NCBI GenBank assembly: GCA_965275915.1
Contig: CBDHYI010000006.1
Coordinates: 186,001-250,000, forward strand
Length of the DNA: 64,000 nt
Origin: JBDWFY01 sp965275915
Lineage (GTDB): Bacteria > Pseudomonadota > Alphaproteobacteria > Rhizobiales > Stappiaceae
Direction: 5' to 3'
The position numbers were made by a program, and so were the translations under genes. The notes under the pieces were generated by a model, which made no database searches, was not told where the DNA came from, and saw only the letters and a program-made list of their open reading frames with translations. Below are positions 45,318 to 54,856 of the stretch, one piece after another (within the stretch, counting starts at the first letter, position 1; each line of letters opens with the position of its first letter).

Positions 45318-46652
45318 ATGCGTCTTTCACGATACTTTCTGCCCATCATCAAAGAGAATCCCAAGGAGGCGGAAATTGTCTCTCATCGGCTGATGCTGAG
45401 AGCGGGCATGGTCCGCCAGCAGACCGCGGGCATTTATTCCTGGCTCCCGCTGGGGCTTCGGGTTCTTCAGAAAATTGAACAGATTGTTCGCGAAGAACAG
45501 AATAGGGCAGGGGCCGTGGAGTTACTGATGCCCACATTGCAGCCGGCGGATCTCTGGCGCGAAAGTGGTCGTTATGACGCCTATGGCAAAGAAATGCTCC
45601 GCATTACGGATCGTCATGAGCGCGATCTGCTTTACGGGCCGACGAACGAGGAGATGATCACCGATATTTTCCGTGCCTCTGTCCGGTCATACAAAGACCT
45701 GCCGCTCAATCTCTATCACATTCAATGGAAGTTCCGCGACGAGGTGCGGCCCCGCTTCGGCGTTATGCGCGGGCGGGAGTTCCTCATGAAGGACGCCTAT
45801 TCTTTTGATGTCGATAAGGAGGCCGCGCGCCACGCCTATAACCGGATGTTTGTGGCCTATCTCAGGACATTTGACCGAATGGGACTAAAGGCGATTCCGA
45901 TGCGGGCGGACACAGGCCCGATCGGCGGCGATATGAGCCATGAGTTTGTCATCCTCGCTTCGACCGGTGAAAGTGAGGTCTTTTGTCATCGGGATATACT
46001 CGAACTTGAGGTCCCCGGCGCTGATATCGATTTCGAGCAGGATCTCTCGCCGGTCGTCGACGCCTGGCTTGCACCTTATGCCGCAACCGATGAGATGCAC
46101 GACGCGGACGCCTTTGAAAGAATTCCCCATGGCGAGCGCGTATCAGCACGGGGCATTGAAGTGGGGCATATCTTTTATTTCGGAACCAAATATTCCGAAC
46201 CGATGGGCGCAAAGGTTGCCGGACCGGACGGTGTTGAGACGCCGATCCATATGGGGTCCTATGGAGTTGGCGTTTCCCGGCTGCTTGGCGGGATCATCGA
46301 AGCCAGCCACGATGAAGCGGGGATCATCTGGCCGGAGTCAGTTGCGCCATTTCACATCGGCCTGATCAATATGCGGGCCGGCGATGGCGATGTCGATCAG
46401 GCCTGTGAGACTCTCTACCGACAACTGACGAATGCAGGGTGCGAGGTTCTTTACGATGATACGGACAATCGGGCCGGCAATAAATTCGCCACAATGGATC
46501 TTATTGGATTACCGTGGCAACTCATCGTTGGTCCCCGCGGACTGAAAAGCGGCGAAGTCGAGATCAAAAACCGCAAAACCGGCGAACGGGAGAGCCTGCC
46601 GCTGGAGGCCGCCGTAACGCGGTTGCAGAACACGGGTCCGGCGCGGAGTTAG
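45318..46652 (+). CDS. proS: prolyl-tRNA synthetase (short bacterial form without editing insertion)
   Basis: The 444-residue class II synthetase has motif 2 as FRDEVRPRFGVMRGREFLMKDAYSF and motif 3 as MGSYGVGVSRLLGGIIE. The anticodon-binding domain is at the C-terminus. The 180-residue INS editing domain of E. coli-type ProS between motifs 2 and 3 is absent, as in other alphaproteobacteria, so mischarged Ala-tRNA-Pro must be cleared in trans. The ATG at 45318 is the start seen in relatives; an in-frame ATG at 45294 would add eight residues. It is the only gene in its stretch with no close upstream neighbour. Confidence 0.95.
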   Translation: MRLSRYFLPIIKENPKEAEIVSHRLMLRAGMVRQQTAGIYSWLPLGLRVLQKIEQIVREEQNRAGAVELLMPTLQPADLWRESGRYDAYGKEMLRITDRHERDLLYGPTNEEMITDIFRASVRSYKDLPLNLYHIQWKFRDEVRPRFGVMRGREFLMKDAYSFDVDKEAARHAYNRMFVAYLRTFDRMGLKAIPMRADTGPIGGDMSHEFVILASTGESEVFCHRDILELEVPGADIDFEQDLSPVVDAWLAPYAATDEMHDADAFERIPHGERVSARGIEVGHIFYFGTKYSEPMGAKVAGPDGVETPIHMGSYGVGVSRLLGGIIEASHDEAGIIWPESVAPFHIGLINMRAGDGDVDQACETLYRQLTNAGCEVLYDDTDNRAGNKFATMDLIGLPWQLIVGPRGLKSGEVEIKNRKTGERESLPLEAAVTRLQNTGPARS

Positions 46653-46776
46653 AATAACTGGCTTGGGCGGGACAACTATTCGATTTCATTGGGTAAAGTC
46701 ATTCCGCTCCACTATATTGGGACCAAATGATTCTGACCGAAAGTAATCTGAGTCGGCATCTTGTGGGAGCGGCCCA

Positions 46777-48072
46777 ATGAGCGAGACGACCATGCAGGCC
46801 GGACTTGCCGGCAAGAAGGAAAGTCGGCCGTTTGCGCCGTTTGAGTGGATGCTGGCCGGCCGCTATCTGAGGAGCCGCCGGCGCGAAACCTTCATTTCCG
46901 TTATCGCCGGGTTTTCGTTTTTCGGCATCATGCTCGGAGTTGCGACATTGATTGTCGTCATGGCCGTCATGAACGGCTTTCGCGATGAACTTCTGTCCAA
47001 AATTCTCGGCATCAGCGGACATATGACGGTTCAACCCATCGGGTCGCAGCTTGATGATTACGATGCGGTGGCTGCCCGTTTGGAGAATGTGGACCGGGTG
47101 CGTTTCGTCATGCCGTTTGTCGAAGGGCAGGCGCTTGCGTCCGGCCCGGCCGGTGCATTCGGCGTGCTCGTCAAAGGTGTGATGAAGGCGGATCTTGATC
47201 GGTTGCCGCTGGTCTCCGAGAATCTTGTTGTTGGGAGCCTTGAGGGTTTTGATGTCGGGGAGGGCGTTGCGATCGGCTCCCGGCTGGCGCGGTCGCTCGG
47301 GGTTGCCATCGGTGATGATGTGACGATCGTGACACCGAAGGGAAACGTCACGGTTATGGGTGTGACCCCGCGCGTCGTGTCCTATCCGATCAATGCCATC
47401 TTCGAAATCGGCATGTCCGAGTATGACAGCACGTTCATTTTCATGCCGTTCGAGCAGGCACAGCTCTATTTCAACCGGGAAGGCCTCGCCAACGGGATCG
47501 ATATCTTTGTCGATGATCCGGACAGTATGGACGGGATGCGGGCGATTATCGAAGATTCCGCAGGTCGTCCGACCACGGTCTTCGACTGGCGGCAACGAAA
47601 CCTGACGTTCTTTTCGGCCCTCGAAGTTGAACGCAATGTGATGTTCATCATCCTGACTCTTATTGTTCTTGTGGCTGCGCTCAACATCATTTCCGGCCTA
47701 ACGATGCTGGTCAAAGACAAATCGCATGATATAGCGATTCTTCGCACCATGGGCGCGTCGCGCTCTGCGATTATGCGGATCTTCGTCATCACCGGATCAA
47801 GTATCGGCATTGCGGGAACCATCGCCGGTGTGATTTTGGGCACCGTTATCTGTCTGAACGTTGAATCGATCCGGCAGTTCATTTCCTGGATGACAAGAAC
47901 CGAACTGTTTTCGCCCGAGCTCTACTTCCTGAGTAGACTGCCGGCCAAAATGGAGACCGGTGAAACGATCTCGGTTGTGGTCATGACTCTCATTCTTTCG
48001 TTTCTCGCGTCGCTTTACCCGGCCTGGAAAGCGGCGCGGCTCGATCCGGTTGAGGCGCTAAGATACGAATGA
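46777..48072 (+). CDS. lolC: lipoprotein-releasing ABC transporter permease
   Basis: The 431-residue LolC/LolE-family permease starts with cytoplasmic FEWMLAGRYLRSRRRETFISVIAGFSFFGIMLGVATLIVVMAVMNGF around TM1. A large periplasmic domain (about 70-275) follows, then three C-terminal helices. It extracts lipoproteins from the inner membrane and hands them to LolA. Only one permease gene is present next to lolD, as in alphaproteobacteria where a single LolF-like protein serves both roles. The lolD gene starts eight bases after its stop. Confidence 0.93.
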   Translation: MSETTMQAGLAGKKESRPFAPFEWMLAGRYLRSRRRETFISVIAGFSFFGIMLGVATLIVVMAVMNGFRDELLSKILGISGHMTVQPIGSQLDDYDAVAARLENVDRVRFVMPFVEGQALASGPAGAFGVLVKGVMKADLDRLPLVSENLVVGSLEGFDVGEGVAIGSRLARSLGVAIGDDVTIVTPKGNVTVMGVTPRVVSYPINAIFEIGMSEYDSTFIFMPFEQAQLYFNREGLANGIDIFVDDPDSMDGMRAIIEDSAGRPTTVFDWRQRNLTFFSALEVERNVMFIILTLIVLVAALNIISGLTMLVKDKSHDIAILRTMGASRSAIMRIFVITGSSIGIAGTIAGVILGTVICLNVESIRQFISWMTRTELFSPELYFLSRLPAKMETGETISVVVMTLILSFLASLYPAWKAARLDPVEALRYE

Positions 48073-48079
48073 GAAGCCC

Positions 48080-48802
48080 ATGACGATACAGGAAAGAGGC
48101 AGCTCTCTGGCGGATCGCGTTCAGCGCGCGTCTCTCGCGCTTGTGGGGATCGGCAAAACCTTCCACGAGGGCGAAAACGAAATTGTTGTGCTGAACAATG
48201 CCAATCTGATCGTCAATCCCGGGGAAACGGTCGCGCTTTTGGGGCCGTCCGGTGCGGGCAAATCGACGCTTTTACAGATTGCCGGCCTGCTCGATCGTCC
48301 TGATGCGGGCGAGGTGTACATATCCGGTCACGCCTGCGGCCGTGCCAGCGACAGCGAGCGGACGCGCTTTCGCCGTGAGGATATCGGATTTGTCTATCAG
48401 TTCCATCATTTGCTGCCGGAGTTTACCGCCCAGGAGAACATCGCGCTGCCTCAGATGATCAATGGCCTTGACAAAAAAGAGGCCATGGGGCGTGCGCTGG
48501 AATTGCTGTCCTACATGAAAATGGATCCCCGTGCACGCCATCGCCCTTCTGAACTGTCCGGGGGGGAGAGGCAGAGAGTGGCAATTGCACGCGCAGTCGC
48601 CAACGCGCCGTCGGTACTGATGGCGGACGAGCCGACCGGAAACCTGGACCCAAAGACATCCAACTATGTTTTTGAAGCGCTCGCGACCTTGGTAAAGGCG
48701 TCCGGCCTGGCGGCCATCATCGCCACCCACAATCATCAACTTGCCGCGAAGATGGACCGCAGGGTTACGCTCAGCGGCGGGGGTGTTGTCGAACTCGAAT
48801 AG
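48080..48802 (+). CDS. lolD: lipoprotein-releasing ABC transporter ATP-binding protein
   Basis: The 240-residue ATPase has Walker A GPSGAGKST, the ABC signature LSGGERQRVAIARA, Walker B VLMADEPTGNLD and the switch His in ATHNHQLA. It belongs to the LolD/MacB group, confirmed by the permease upstream. It drives release of outer-membrane lipoproteins such as the BamE-like and Wza-like proteins encoded in this window. It lies in an operon with lolC. Confidence 0.95.
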   Translation: MTIQERGSSLADRVQRASLALVGIGKTFHEGENEIVVLNNANLIVNPGETVALLGPSGAGKSTLLQIAGLLDRPDAGEVYISGHACGRASDSERTRFRREDIGFVYQFHHLLPEFTAQENIALPQMINGLDKKEAMGRALELLSYMKMDPRARHRPSELSGGERQRVAIARAVANAPSVLMADEPTGNLDPKTSNYVFEALATLVKASGLAAIIATHNHQLAAKMDRRVTLSGGGVVELE

Positions 48803-48908
48803 TCCTGGCGCCTTCGACCAGTCAGTCTTTGCGGCCGGATCGGGATCGGCTATCAACTCCAAAATTAAGAATTGCTTTACCAAGAACGACAGCAGGTTAC
48901 TTTCTGTC

Positions 48909-48938
48909 TTGCAAATAGAACAAAAAGTGAACATAATA
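48909..48938 (+). promoter_or_regulatory. candidate LexA-controlled promoter of the small membrane peptide
   Basis: CTTGCA (48909-48914), with a spacer of 17-18 bases, leads to ATAATA (48933-48938). The LexA half-sites sit in the spacer, so bound repressor would block RNA polymerase. The predicted start site gives a leader of about 30 bases before the ATG at 48975. Confidence 0.6.
48918..48932 (+). promoter_or_regulatory. LexA (SOS) box
   Basis: GAAC-N7-GAAC (48918-48921 and 48929-48932, spacer AAAAAGT) is an exact match to the alphaproteobacterial LexA box GTTC-N7-GTTC read from the other strand. It is centred 50 bases before the ATG of the 32-residue peptide at 48975. Confidence 0.75.
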
Positions 48939-48974
48939 TGCTCATAACAAGATCATACCTGATTGGAGTATCTT

Positions 48975-49073
48975 ATGCAACAGATCATGCGTGACATCGC
49001 TGCCGCCGGTTCGCTTGTTCTCTTTTGTGTGACATTCATATTCTGGACGGATGTTCTGATGTCGCTCACATAA
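48975..49073 (+). CDS. SOS-linked small membrane peptide (SidA-like candidate)
   Basis: A 32-codon frame starts with ATG at 48975, with GGAG seven bases upstream. The peptide begins MQQIMRDIAAAGS, then has a hydrophobic helix LVLFCVTFIFWTDVLM and ends in SLT. It is a single-pass, N-in inner-membrane peptide. The LexA box 43 bases upstream implies induction by DNA damage. Caulobacter SidA is a 29-residue SOS-induced membrane peptide that blocks division through FtsW; size, topology and control match, but I have no sequence comparison. It stands alone between lolD and dnaE. A noncoding chance frame is possible but unlikely given the coordinated signals. Confidence 0.7.
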   Translation: MQQIMRDIAAAGSLVLFCVTFIFWTDVLMSLT

Positions 49074-49210
49074 GAAATCGACCGTTGATGTGGACGGCTG
49101 TTGACAAGCGACCTATTGACCGTTCTCGCCCTTGTGGTGGGACCGGCGAGTGTGATGAAAAGGAGCGGAGGAGCCGTTTCACATAAGTCCTTTCAAAATG
49201 GAGCAGCCGG

Positions 49211-52200
49211 ATGAGCGAACCGAAATTTGTCCACCTACGCGTTCATTCCGCCTATTCGCTGCTTGAGGGGGCATTGCAGCTCCCGAAGATCGTGGAGCTT
49301 GCCAGGGCGGACCTGCAGCCCGCCGTTTGTATCGCCGATACGGGAAATCTCTTCGGCGCTCTGGAATTTTCCGACAAGGCCTATGCCGCCGGGATCCAGC
49401 CGATCATCGGCTGTCAGTTATCCGTCAGGTTTGACGATGAATTTGTGGGCCGAAAAGAAGATGAGGGTTTATCCGATCTGGTGCTCATTGCCGCCAACGA
49501 AGCGGGCGCATCGAATCTGACGGAGATTGTTTCCCATGCCTACACCGAATCTGAGCCCGGAACGCGGCCACATGTTGAACTTCAGGCGATGCGGGGCCGA
49601 ACCGATGGCTTGATTTCGCTGACCGGGGGCGTCGGAGGCCCGATAGGGCAGCCTCTCTCGCTCAATCGTCACGATCTTGCGGGCGACCGGCTGAAGCAAC
49701 TCCGGGAAATGTTCGGCGACAGGCTCTATCAGGAGCTTCAGCGCCACCATATGGCTGCTGAAAATCTGATTGAGGCGGATCTGATTGATCTGGCCTATGA
49801 GAATGGACTGCCTCTGGTTGCGACCAATGAACCGTTTTTCCCTGCCCGGGAGGATTTTGAAGCCCATGATGCGCTGATCTGCATCGCCCAGGGGCGCGTG
49901 ATCATTGAAGAAGATCGCCGGCAACTGACCGAAGAACACTATTTCAAGACTCAGTCGGAAATGGTTGAGCTGTTTTCGGACTTGCCCGAAGCAATCGAAA
50001 ACACAATTGAGATCGCGCGCCGCTGCCACACGCGCATGCTGAAAAGGAAGCCGATCCTGCCGCGGTTTACCGGCGGTGACAGCAGTGCGGAGGAAGCCGA
50101 ACAGGTCGAGGCGGCTGAGTTGCGGCGGCAGGCGCAGGACGGTCTTCGGGAACGTCTTGAATTCCACGGTCCCGCCGAAGGCCTGTCGGAAAAAGACTAT
50201 CAGGATCGTCTGGACTATGAACTGGGGATCATCGAGCGGATGAAGTTCCCCGGCTATTTTCTTATCGTTGCCGACTTCATCAAGTGGGCCAAGCAGCAGA
50301 ATATTCCCGTCGGGCCGGGACGGGGATCGGGGGCAGGCTCCCTCGTTGCATATTCCTTAACGATCACGGATCTCGATCCGCTGCGGTTCGCTCTGCTTTT
50401 CGAACGCTTTCTCAATCCGGATCGTGTGTCGATGCCGGATTTTGACATCGACTTCTGTCAGGATCGGCGCGAAGAGGTCATACGGTATGTTCAGGAAAAG
50501 TACGGCCGGGATCAGGTCGCCCAGATTATCACGTTCGGAACAATGCAGGCGCGGATTGTTCTGAGAGATGTCGGGCGCGTTTTGCAGATGCCTTATGGCC
50601 AGGTCGACCGGCTCTGCAAGATGGTGCCCAATGCGCCGGGCAGCAATATGAAGCTGGCGGAGGCGATTGCCGAAGAGCCGCGTTTGCAGGAAGCACAGGC
50701 CGCCGAGCATGTCGTCGAACGGCTGATGAATATCTCCCTTCGACTTGAGGGGCTGAACAGGCATGCGGGAACGCACGCGGCCGGCATCGTCATTGGAGAC
50801 CGGCCCCTGCAGCAGCTTGTGCCGATTTATCGCGATCCGCGCTCTGATATGCCGGTAACCCAGTACAACATGAAATGGGTGGAGCAGGCCGGGCTCGTCA
50901 AATTTGATTTTCTGGGTCTGAAAACGCTGACCACGATCGATATTGCCACAAAACTGATAGCGGAGCGGGGCGTCGACATCGATATCGGAGCGGTGCCGAT
51001 TGATGACACGCCGACTTATGAGATGCTGGCACGCGGCGAAACGGTGGGCGTATTCCAGCTTGAAAGTGCGGGCATGCGCCGCGCCATTGCCGGTATGCGG
51101 CCCGACCGGTTCGAGGACATCATCGCGCTTGTGGCGCTCTACCGTCCCGGTCCGATGGACAATATTCCCGTTTATAACCGGCGGAAACACGGTCAGGAAA
51201 AGCCCGACTATATGCATCCCAAACTTGAACCGGTTCTGAAGGAAACCTATGGGATCATTGTTTATCAGGAACAGGTGATGGAACTGGCGCAGTTGCTTGC
51301 CGGGTATTCACTTGGAGAAGCGGACCTGCTGCGCCGGGCGATGGGCAAGAAAATCGCATCTGAAATGGAAGAACAGCGCGGCCGGTTTGCAAAGGGTGCC
51401 GAAGAGAACGGAGTCTCGCAGAGCGACGCAAAAATGATCTTCGATGTCGTCGCGAAGTTCGCCAATTACGGATTCAACAAATCGCACGCTGCCGCCTATG
51501 CGCTGGTCGCCTATCATACGGCGTGGCTGAAAGCCAACCATCCGGTCGAATTCATGGCTGCTTCGATGACCCTCGATATGGGCAACACGGATAAGCTGAA
51601 TGACTTCCGGCAGGAGGCACAACGAATGGGTATCGATGTTGTGCCGCCGTCTATTAACAAATCCGGTGTTGATTTTCGGGTTCAGGACGGCAAGATCGTC
51701 TACGCAATGGCCGCTATCAAGGGTGTTGGCGAACAAGTTGTAGACCATATCGTCGAGGTCCGCGGCAGTCAGCCTTTCAAGGATATAGGTGACTTTGCGC
51801 GCCGGATAAATGCCAGGCAGGCCAATCGGCGAACGCTGGAAAATCTGATCAGTGCCGGTGCATTTGATGAACTTGACCGGAACAGGGCCCGGTTGATTGA
51901 GGGCCTGGACAGGATCATCGGTGAGGCTCAGCGGACCGATCAGGACGAGGCTTCGGGGCAGGCGGATATTTTTGGATCATTGGCGGCGGCAGAGCCCCTG
52001 CGGCTGAATGAGACGCCTGCATGGCTGACGGCCGAGCAACTCCAACGGGAACATCAGGCGATAGGTTTTTATCTTTCGGCGCACCCTTTGGACGAGTACC
52101 GGTCTCTTTTGGAGGAAATGCGGGTTCAGATGTGGGCGGACTTTGCCGAGTCGGTCAAGCAGGGTGCGTCGGCAGGCAGGCTTGCCGGAACCGTGACTTC

Positions 52201-52648
52201 CCGGCAGGAAAGGAAAACCAAAAGCGGCAACAAGATGGGCATTATCCGCTTTTCCGATCCGACCGGGCAGTATGAGGCAATCATCTTTGCCGAGGGCCTT
52301 GGACAGCACCGGGAGGCACTGGAGCCGGGTCAATCGGTCGTTCTGCTTGTTGCAGCTGAGATGCGCGAGGAAGATATCGGCGTCCGGATCCAGACGGTTG
52401 AAGCGCTCGACAAGGCGTCCTCGCGCGTGAAAAAGAATCTAAGAGTGTTTATGCGTAACTCCGATCCGGCGGACAGCGTGCGGCGGCATCTGAAGTCGCA
52501 AGGGGAGGGCGATATCAGCCTGATACTGCTGCTTGAGCAGGGGGAACGGGAGGTTGAAGTCAAACTTCCCGGACGATATCAGACCTCACCCCAGATTGCG
52601 GGCGCAATCAAAGCCATACCGGGTGTTCTTGATGTGGAAATGGCCTGA
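49211..52648 (+). CDS. dnaE: DNA polymerase III subunit alpha
   Basis: The 1145-residue C-family replicative polymerase starts with a PHP domain (FVHLRVHSAYSLLEGAL). It then has the palm with PDFDIDF at residues 409-415 holding catalytic aspartates, then GRGSGAGSLVAY upstream of it and FNKSHAAAYALVAYHTAWLKANHP in the fingers. A helix-hairpin-helix and OB fold end the protein (AGTVTSRQERKTKSGNKMGIIRF). It is the main replicase DnaE1 and not the error-prone ImuC type, since no imuA or imuB is near. The promoter region shares the 137-base gap after the small peptide. Confidence 0.96.
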   Translation: MSEPKFVHLRVHSAYSLLEGALQLPKIVELARADLQPAVCIADTGNLFGALEFSDKAYAAGIQPIIGCQLSVRFDDEFVGRKEDEGLSDLVLIAANEAGASNLTEIVSHAYTESEPGTRPHVELQAMRGRTDGLISLTGGVGGPIGQPLSLNRHDLAGDRLKQLREMFGDRLYQELQRHHMAAENLIEADLIDLAYENGLPLVATNEPFFPAREDFEAHDALICIAQGRVIIEEDRRQLTEEHYFKTQSEMVELFSDLPEAIENTIEIARRCHTRMLKRKPILPRFTGGDSSAEEAEQVEAAELRRQAQDGLRERLEFHGPAEGLSEKDYQDRLDYELGIIERMKFPGYFLIVADFIKWAKQQNIPVGPGRGSGAGSLVAYSLTITDLDPLRFALLFERFLNPDRVSMPDFDIDFCQDRREEVIRYVQEKYGRDQVAQIITFGTMQARIVLRDVGRVLQMPYGQVDRLCKMVPNAPGSNMKLAEAIAEEPRLQEAQAAEHVVERLMNISLRLEGLNRHAGTHAAGIVIGDRPLQQLVPIYRDPRSDMPVTQYNMKWVEQAGLVKFDFLGLKTLTTIDIATKLIAERGVDIDIGAVPIDDTPTYEMLARGETVGVFQLESAGMRRAIAGMRPDRFEDIIALVALYRPGPMDNIPVYNRRKHGQEKPDYMHPKLEPVLKETYGIIVYQEQVMELAQLLAGYSLGEADLLRRAMGKKIASEMEEQRGRFAKGAEENGVSQSDAKMIFDVVAKFANYGFNKSHAAAYALVAYHTAWLKANHPVEFMAASMTLDMGNTDKLNDFRQEAQRMGIDVVPPSINKSGVDFRVQDGKIVYAMAAIKGVGEQVVDHIVEVRGSQPFKDIGDFARRINARQANRRTLENLISAGAFDELDRNRARLIEGLDRIIGEAQRTDQDEASGQADIFGSLAAAEPLRLNETPAWLTAEQLQREHQAIGFYLSAHPLDEYRSLLEEMRVQMWADFAESVKQGASAGRLAGTVTSRQERKTKSGNKMGIIRFSDPTGQYEAIIFAEGLGQHREALEPGQSVVLLVAAEMREEDIGVRIQTVEALDKASSRVKKNLRVFMRNSDPADSVRRHLKSQGEGDISLILLLEQGEREVEVKLPGRYQTSPQIAGAIKAIPGVLDVEMA

Positions 52649-52690
52649 GCCTGCAGCTGAAACTCGCCCGCCTGTTTGTGTCAATTCGCT

Positions 52691-52719
52691 CTTGCATGAA
52701 TTTATACTTGCGCCTATAA
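52691..52719 (+). promoter_or_regulatory. sigma-70 promoter of rpsB-tsf
   Basis: CTTGCA (52691-52696) and CTATAA (52714-52719) are separated by exactly 17 bases, very near the alphaproteobacterial consensus, and lie 119 bases before the rpsB ATG in a gap with no other gene. Confidence 0.65.
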
Positions 52720-52837
52720 GGCGCGCATCCCACACGCGGAGCCGGGTGTCGGACATGTTCGACGTCCATCCGGTGCATTCCACAGTGTTTACTGTTGCTC
52801 CGCGGAGGTTAACCGGAAAATTGGAGATATAAGAGCA

Positions 52838-53707
52838 ATGGCTCTGCCTGATTTTACTATTCGCCAGCTGTTGGAAGCTGGCGTCCACTTCGGCCATCAA
52901 AAACACCGCTGGAATCCCAAAATGTCTCAGTACATTTTCGGAACCCGGAACAACATTCACATTCTCGATCTGTCACAGACCGCGCCTCTTCTGCATCAGG
53001 CGCTTAAGGCTGTCAGCGACACCGTCGCCGGCGGTGGCCGTGTCCTGCTTGTCGGTACCAAGCGGCAAGCGCAGGAAGGCGTCGCCACTGCGGCCCGAAA
53101 CAGTGCGCAGTATTTTGTGAATGCGCGTTGGCTTGGCGGTATGCTGACGAACTGGAAGACAATTTCCCAGGCCATTCAGCGTCTGCGGCAACTCGACAAT
53201 GTTCTTGATGGCGATTCCAGCGGCCGGACGAAGAAAGAGTTGCTGAATCTGACCCGAGAGCGCGAAAAGCTTGAGCGGAACCTGGGCGGTATCAAGGACA
53301 TGGGCGGTATTCCCGACATGCTGTTCGTGATCGATACCAACCGCGAGGCGATTGCAATTCAGGAAGCGCGCCGCCTTGGTATTCCGGTTGCCGCCGTTCT
53401 TGACTCGAATTCCGATCCGGACGGCATCACCTATCCGATCCCGGGAAATGACGATGCGGCCCGTGCCATCAATCTGTATTGCGACTTGGTGACCCGAGCG
53501 GCGATTGACGGCATTTCCAGGGCGCAGGGCTCTATGGGTGTGGACGTTGGCGAAGCCGAGGAAGTGATCGAAGAACCGGTCCTTGCGGACGCGTCTGCCG
53601 AAGAGGCTGTGAAGGCAGAGGCCGCGGAGGAAGCAACTCCGGCCGAAGAGGCTGCGTCTGACGAAGCGGCAGTTGAAGCAACGGAAGAAGAAAAAACCGA
53701 AAAGTAG
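52838..53707 (+). CDS. rpsB: 30S ribosomal protein S2
   Basis: The 289-residue S2 protein starts MALPDFTIRQLLEAGVHFGH. It contains RWLGGMLTNWKTISQAI, the coiled-coil domain LTREREKLERNLGGIKDM and IPVAAVLDSNSDPDGITYPIPGNDDAARAI. After about residue 230 a tail of Glu, Ala and Val (AEEAVKAEAAEEATPAEEAA) extends the protein by about 50 residues over E. coli S2. Its own promoter is at 52691. The tsf gene follows after 143 bases. Confidence 0.97.
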   Translation: MALPDFTIRQLLEAGVHFGHQKHRWNPKMSQYIFGTRNNIHILDLSQTAPLLHQALKAVSDTVAGGGRVLLVGTKRQAQEGVATAARNSAQYFVNARWLGGMLTNWKTISQAIQRLRQLDNVLDGDSSGRTKKELLNLTREREKLERNLGGIKDMGGIPDMLFVIDTNREAIAIQEARRLGIPVAAVLDSNSDPDGITYPIPGNDDAARAINLYCDLVTRAAIDGISRAQGSMGVDVGEAEEVIEEPVLADASAEEAVKAEAAEEATPAEEAASDEAAVEATEEEKTEK

Positions 53708-53850
53708 GCGCAATGGCGGGCTGATGGGACATTCTTCAGTCCGACTGCGCATCCTGATAACGCGCCTTCGCCTTATCGGCGACGGCGTCATTGTTACGAG
53801 ATATCCTTGCGTTACCTGCAGGGAATATTAATCCGGCTACGAGGGTACCC

Positions 53851-54774
53851 ATGAGCATTACAGCTTCGATGGTCAAAGAACTCCGCGAAAAAACCGGCGC
53901 GGGCATGATGGACTGCAAAACGGCCCTGAAGGAAACGGATGGGGACATGGAGGCCGCAGCGGATTGGCTTCGCAAGAAAGGCATCTCGAAGGCCGCGAAA
54001 AAGGCTGATCGCGTTGCTGCTGAAGGACTGATCGGCGTTGTCGCTGCGGGAAACAAGGCGGCGGTTGTTGAGGTTAACTCCGAAACAGACTTTGTGGCCA
54101 GAAACGAGAGTTTCCAGGTACTTGTGCGCGACATTGCCACGGCGGCGCTTGATGCGGGCAATGCTGATGAGCTGGCTGCTGCGCCTTATCCGGGATCGTC
54201 GCGGTCGGTGGCAGATCAGATCAAGGAGACGATTGCAACTGTCGGCGAAAACATGAACCTGCGCCGGATGCAGCGTATTGAGGTAGCCCAGGGTGTGGTC
54301 GCCTCATACGTTCACAATGCCGTTGCAGACGGGCTTGGGAAAATCGGTGTGCTGGTTGCACTGGAATCCGCCGGTGGTGCGGATAGGCTGGCCGCCCTTG
54401 GCAAGCAGATTGCCATGCATATCGCTGCCACCAATCCGCTGGCTCTCAACACAGACGAACTCGACCAGTCCGTCGTTGACAAAGAGCGGGACGTCTTCTC
54501 AGAGCAGGCCAGGGCATCGGGCAAGCCTGAAAACATCATTGAAAAAATGGTTGAGGGGCGGTTGCGCAAATTCTACCAGGAAGTGGTTCTCCTGAAGCAG
54601 TCGTTCGTCATCAATCCCGATCTGACGGTGGAAAAGGCGATTGAGGAGGTCGCGAAGGAGATCGGTTCTCCGGTCACTCTGACATCCTTCGTCCGGTTTG
54701 GACTGGGCGAAGGGATTGAAAAAGAAGAGACCGACTTCGCCGCAGAAGTTGCCGCAGCTACCGCAGCCGGTTAA
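53851..54774 (+). CDS. tsf: elongation factor Ts
   Basis: The 307-residue nucleotide-exchange factor for EF-Tu begins SITASMVKELREKTGAGMMDCK. It contains the TDFVARNE motif that contacts EF-Tu, and HIAATNPLAL in the C-terminal core. The ATG at 53851 follows GAGGG and gives the family length; the frame is open back to 53791 but without similarity. A strong terminator follows at 54781. Confidence 0.97.
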   Translation: MSITASMVKELREKTGAGMMDCKTALKETDGDMEAAADWLRKKGISKAAKKADRVAAEGLIGVVAAGNKAAVVEVNSETDFVARNESFQVLVRDIATAALDAGNADELAAAPYPGSSRSVADQIKETIATVGENMNLRRMQRIEVAQGVVASYVHNAVADGLGKIGVLVALESAGGADRLAALGKQIAMHIAATNPLALNTDELDQSVVDKERDVFSEQARASGKPENIIEKMVEGRLRKFYQEVVLLKQSFVINPDLTVEKAIEEVAKEIGSPVTLTSFVRFGLGEGIEKEETDFAAEVAAATAAG

Positions 54775-54780
54775 AGATTT

Positions 54781-54812
54781 AAGGGCGCCGATCCAGTCGG
54801 CGCCCTTTTTTT
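54781..54812 (+). terminator. Rho-independent terminator after tsf
   Basis: An eleven-base-pair perfect stem (AAGGGCGCCGA with TCGGCGCCCTT), loop TCCAG, is followed by a run of seven T residues including the stem end. Confidence 0.93.
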
Positions 54813-54856
54813 GTCCTGAGCCCCAACTCCGAAACCCGTTAACGAGGCATTGACTC

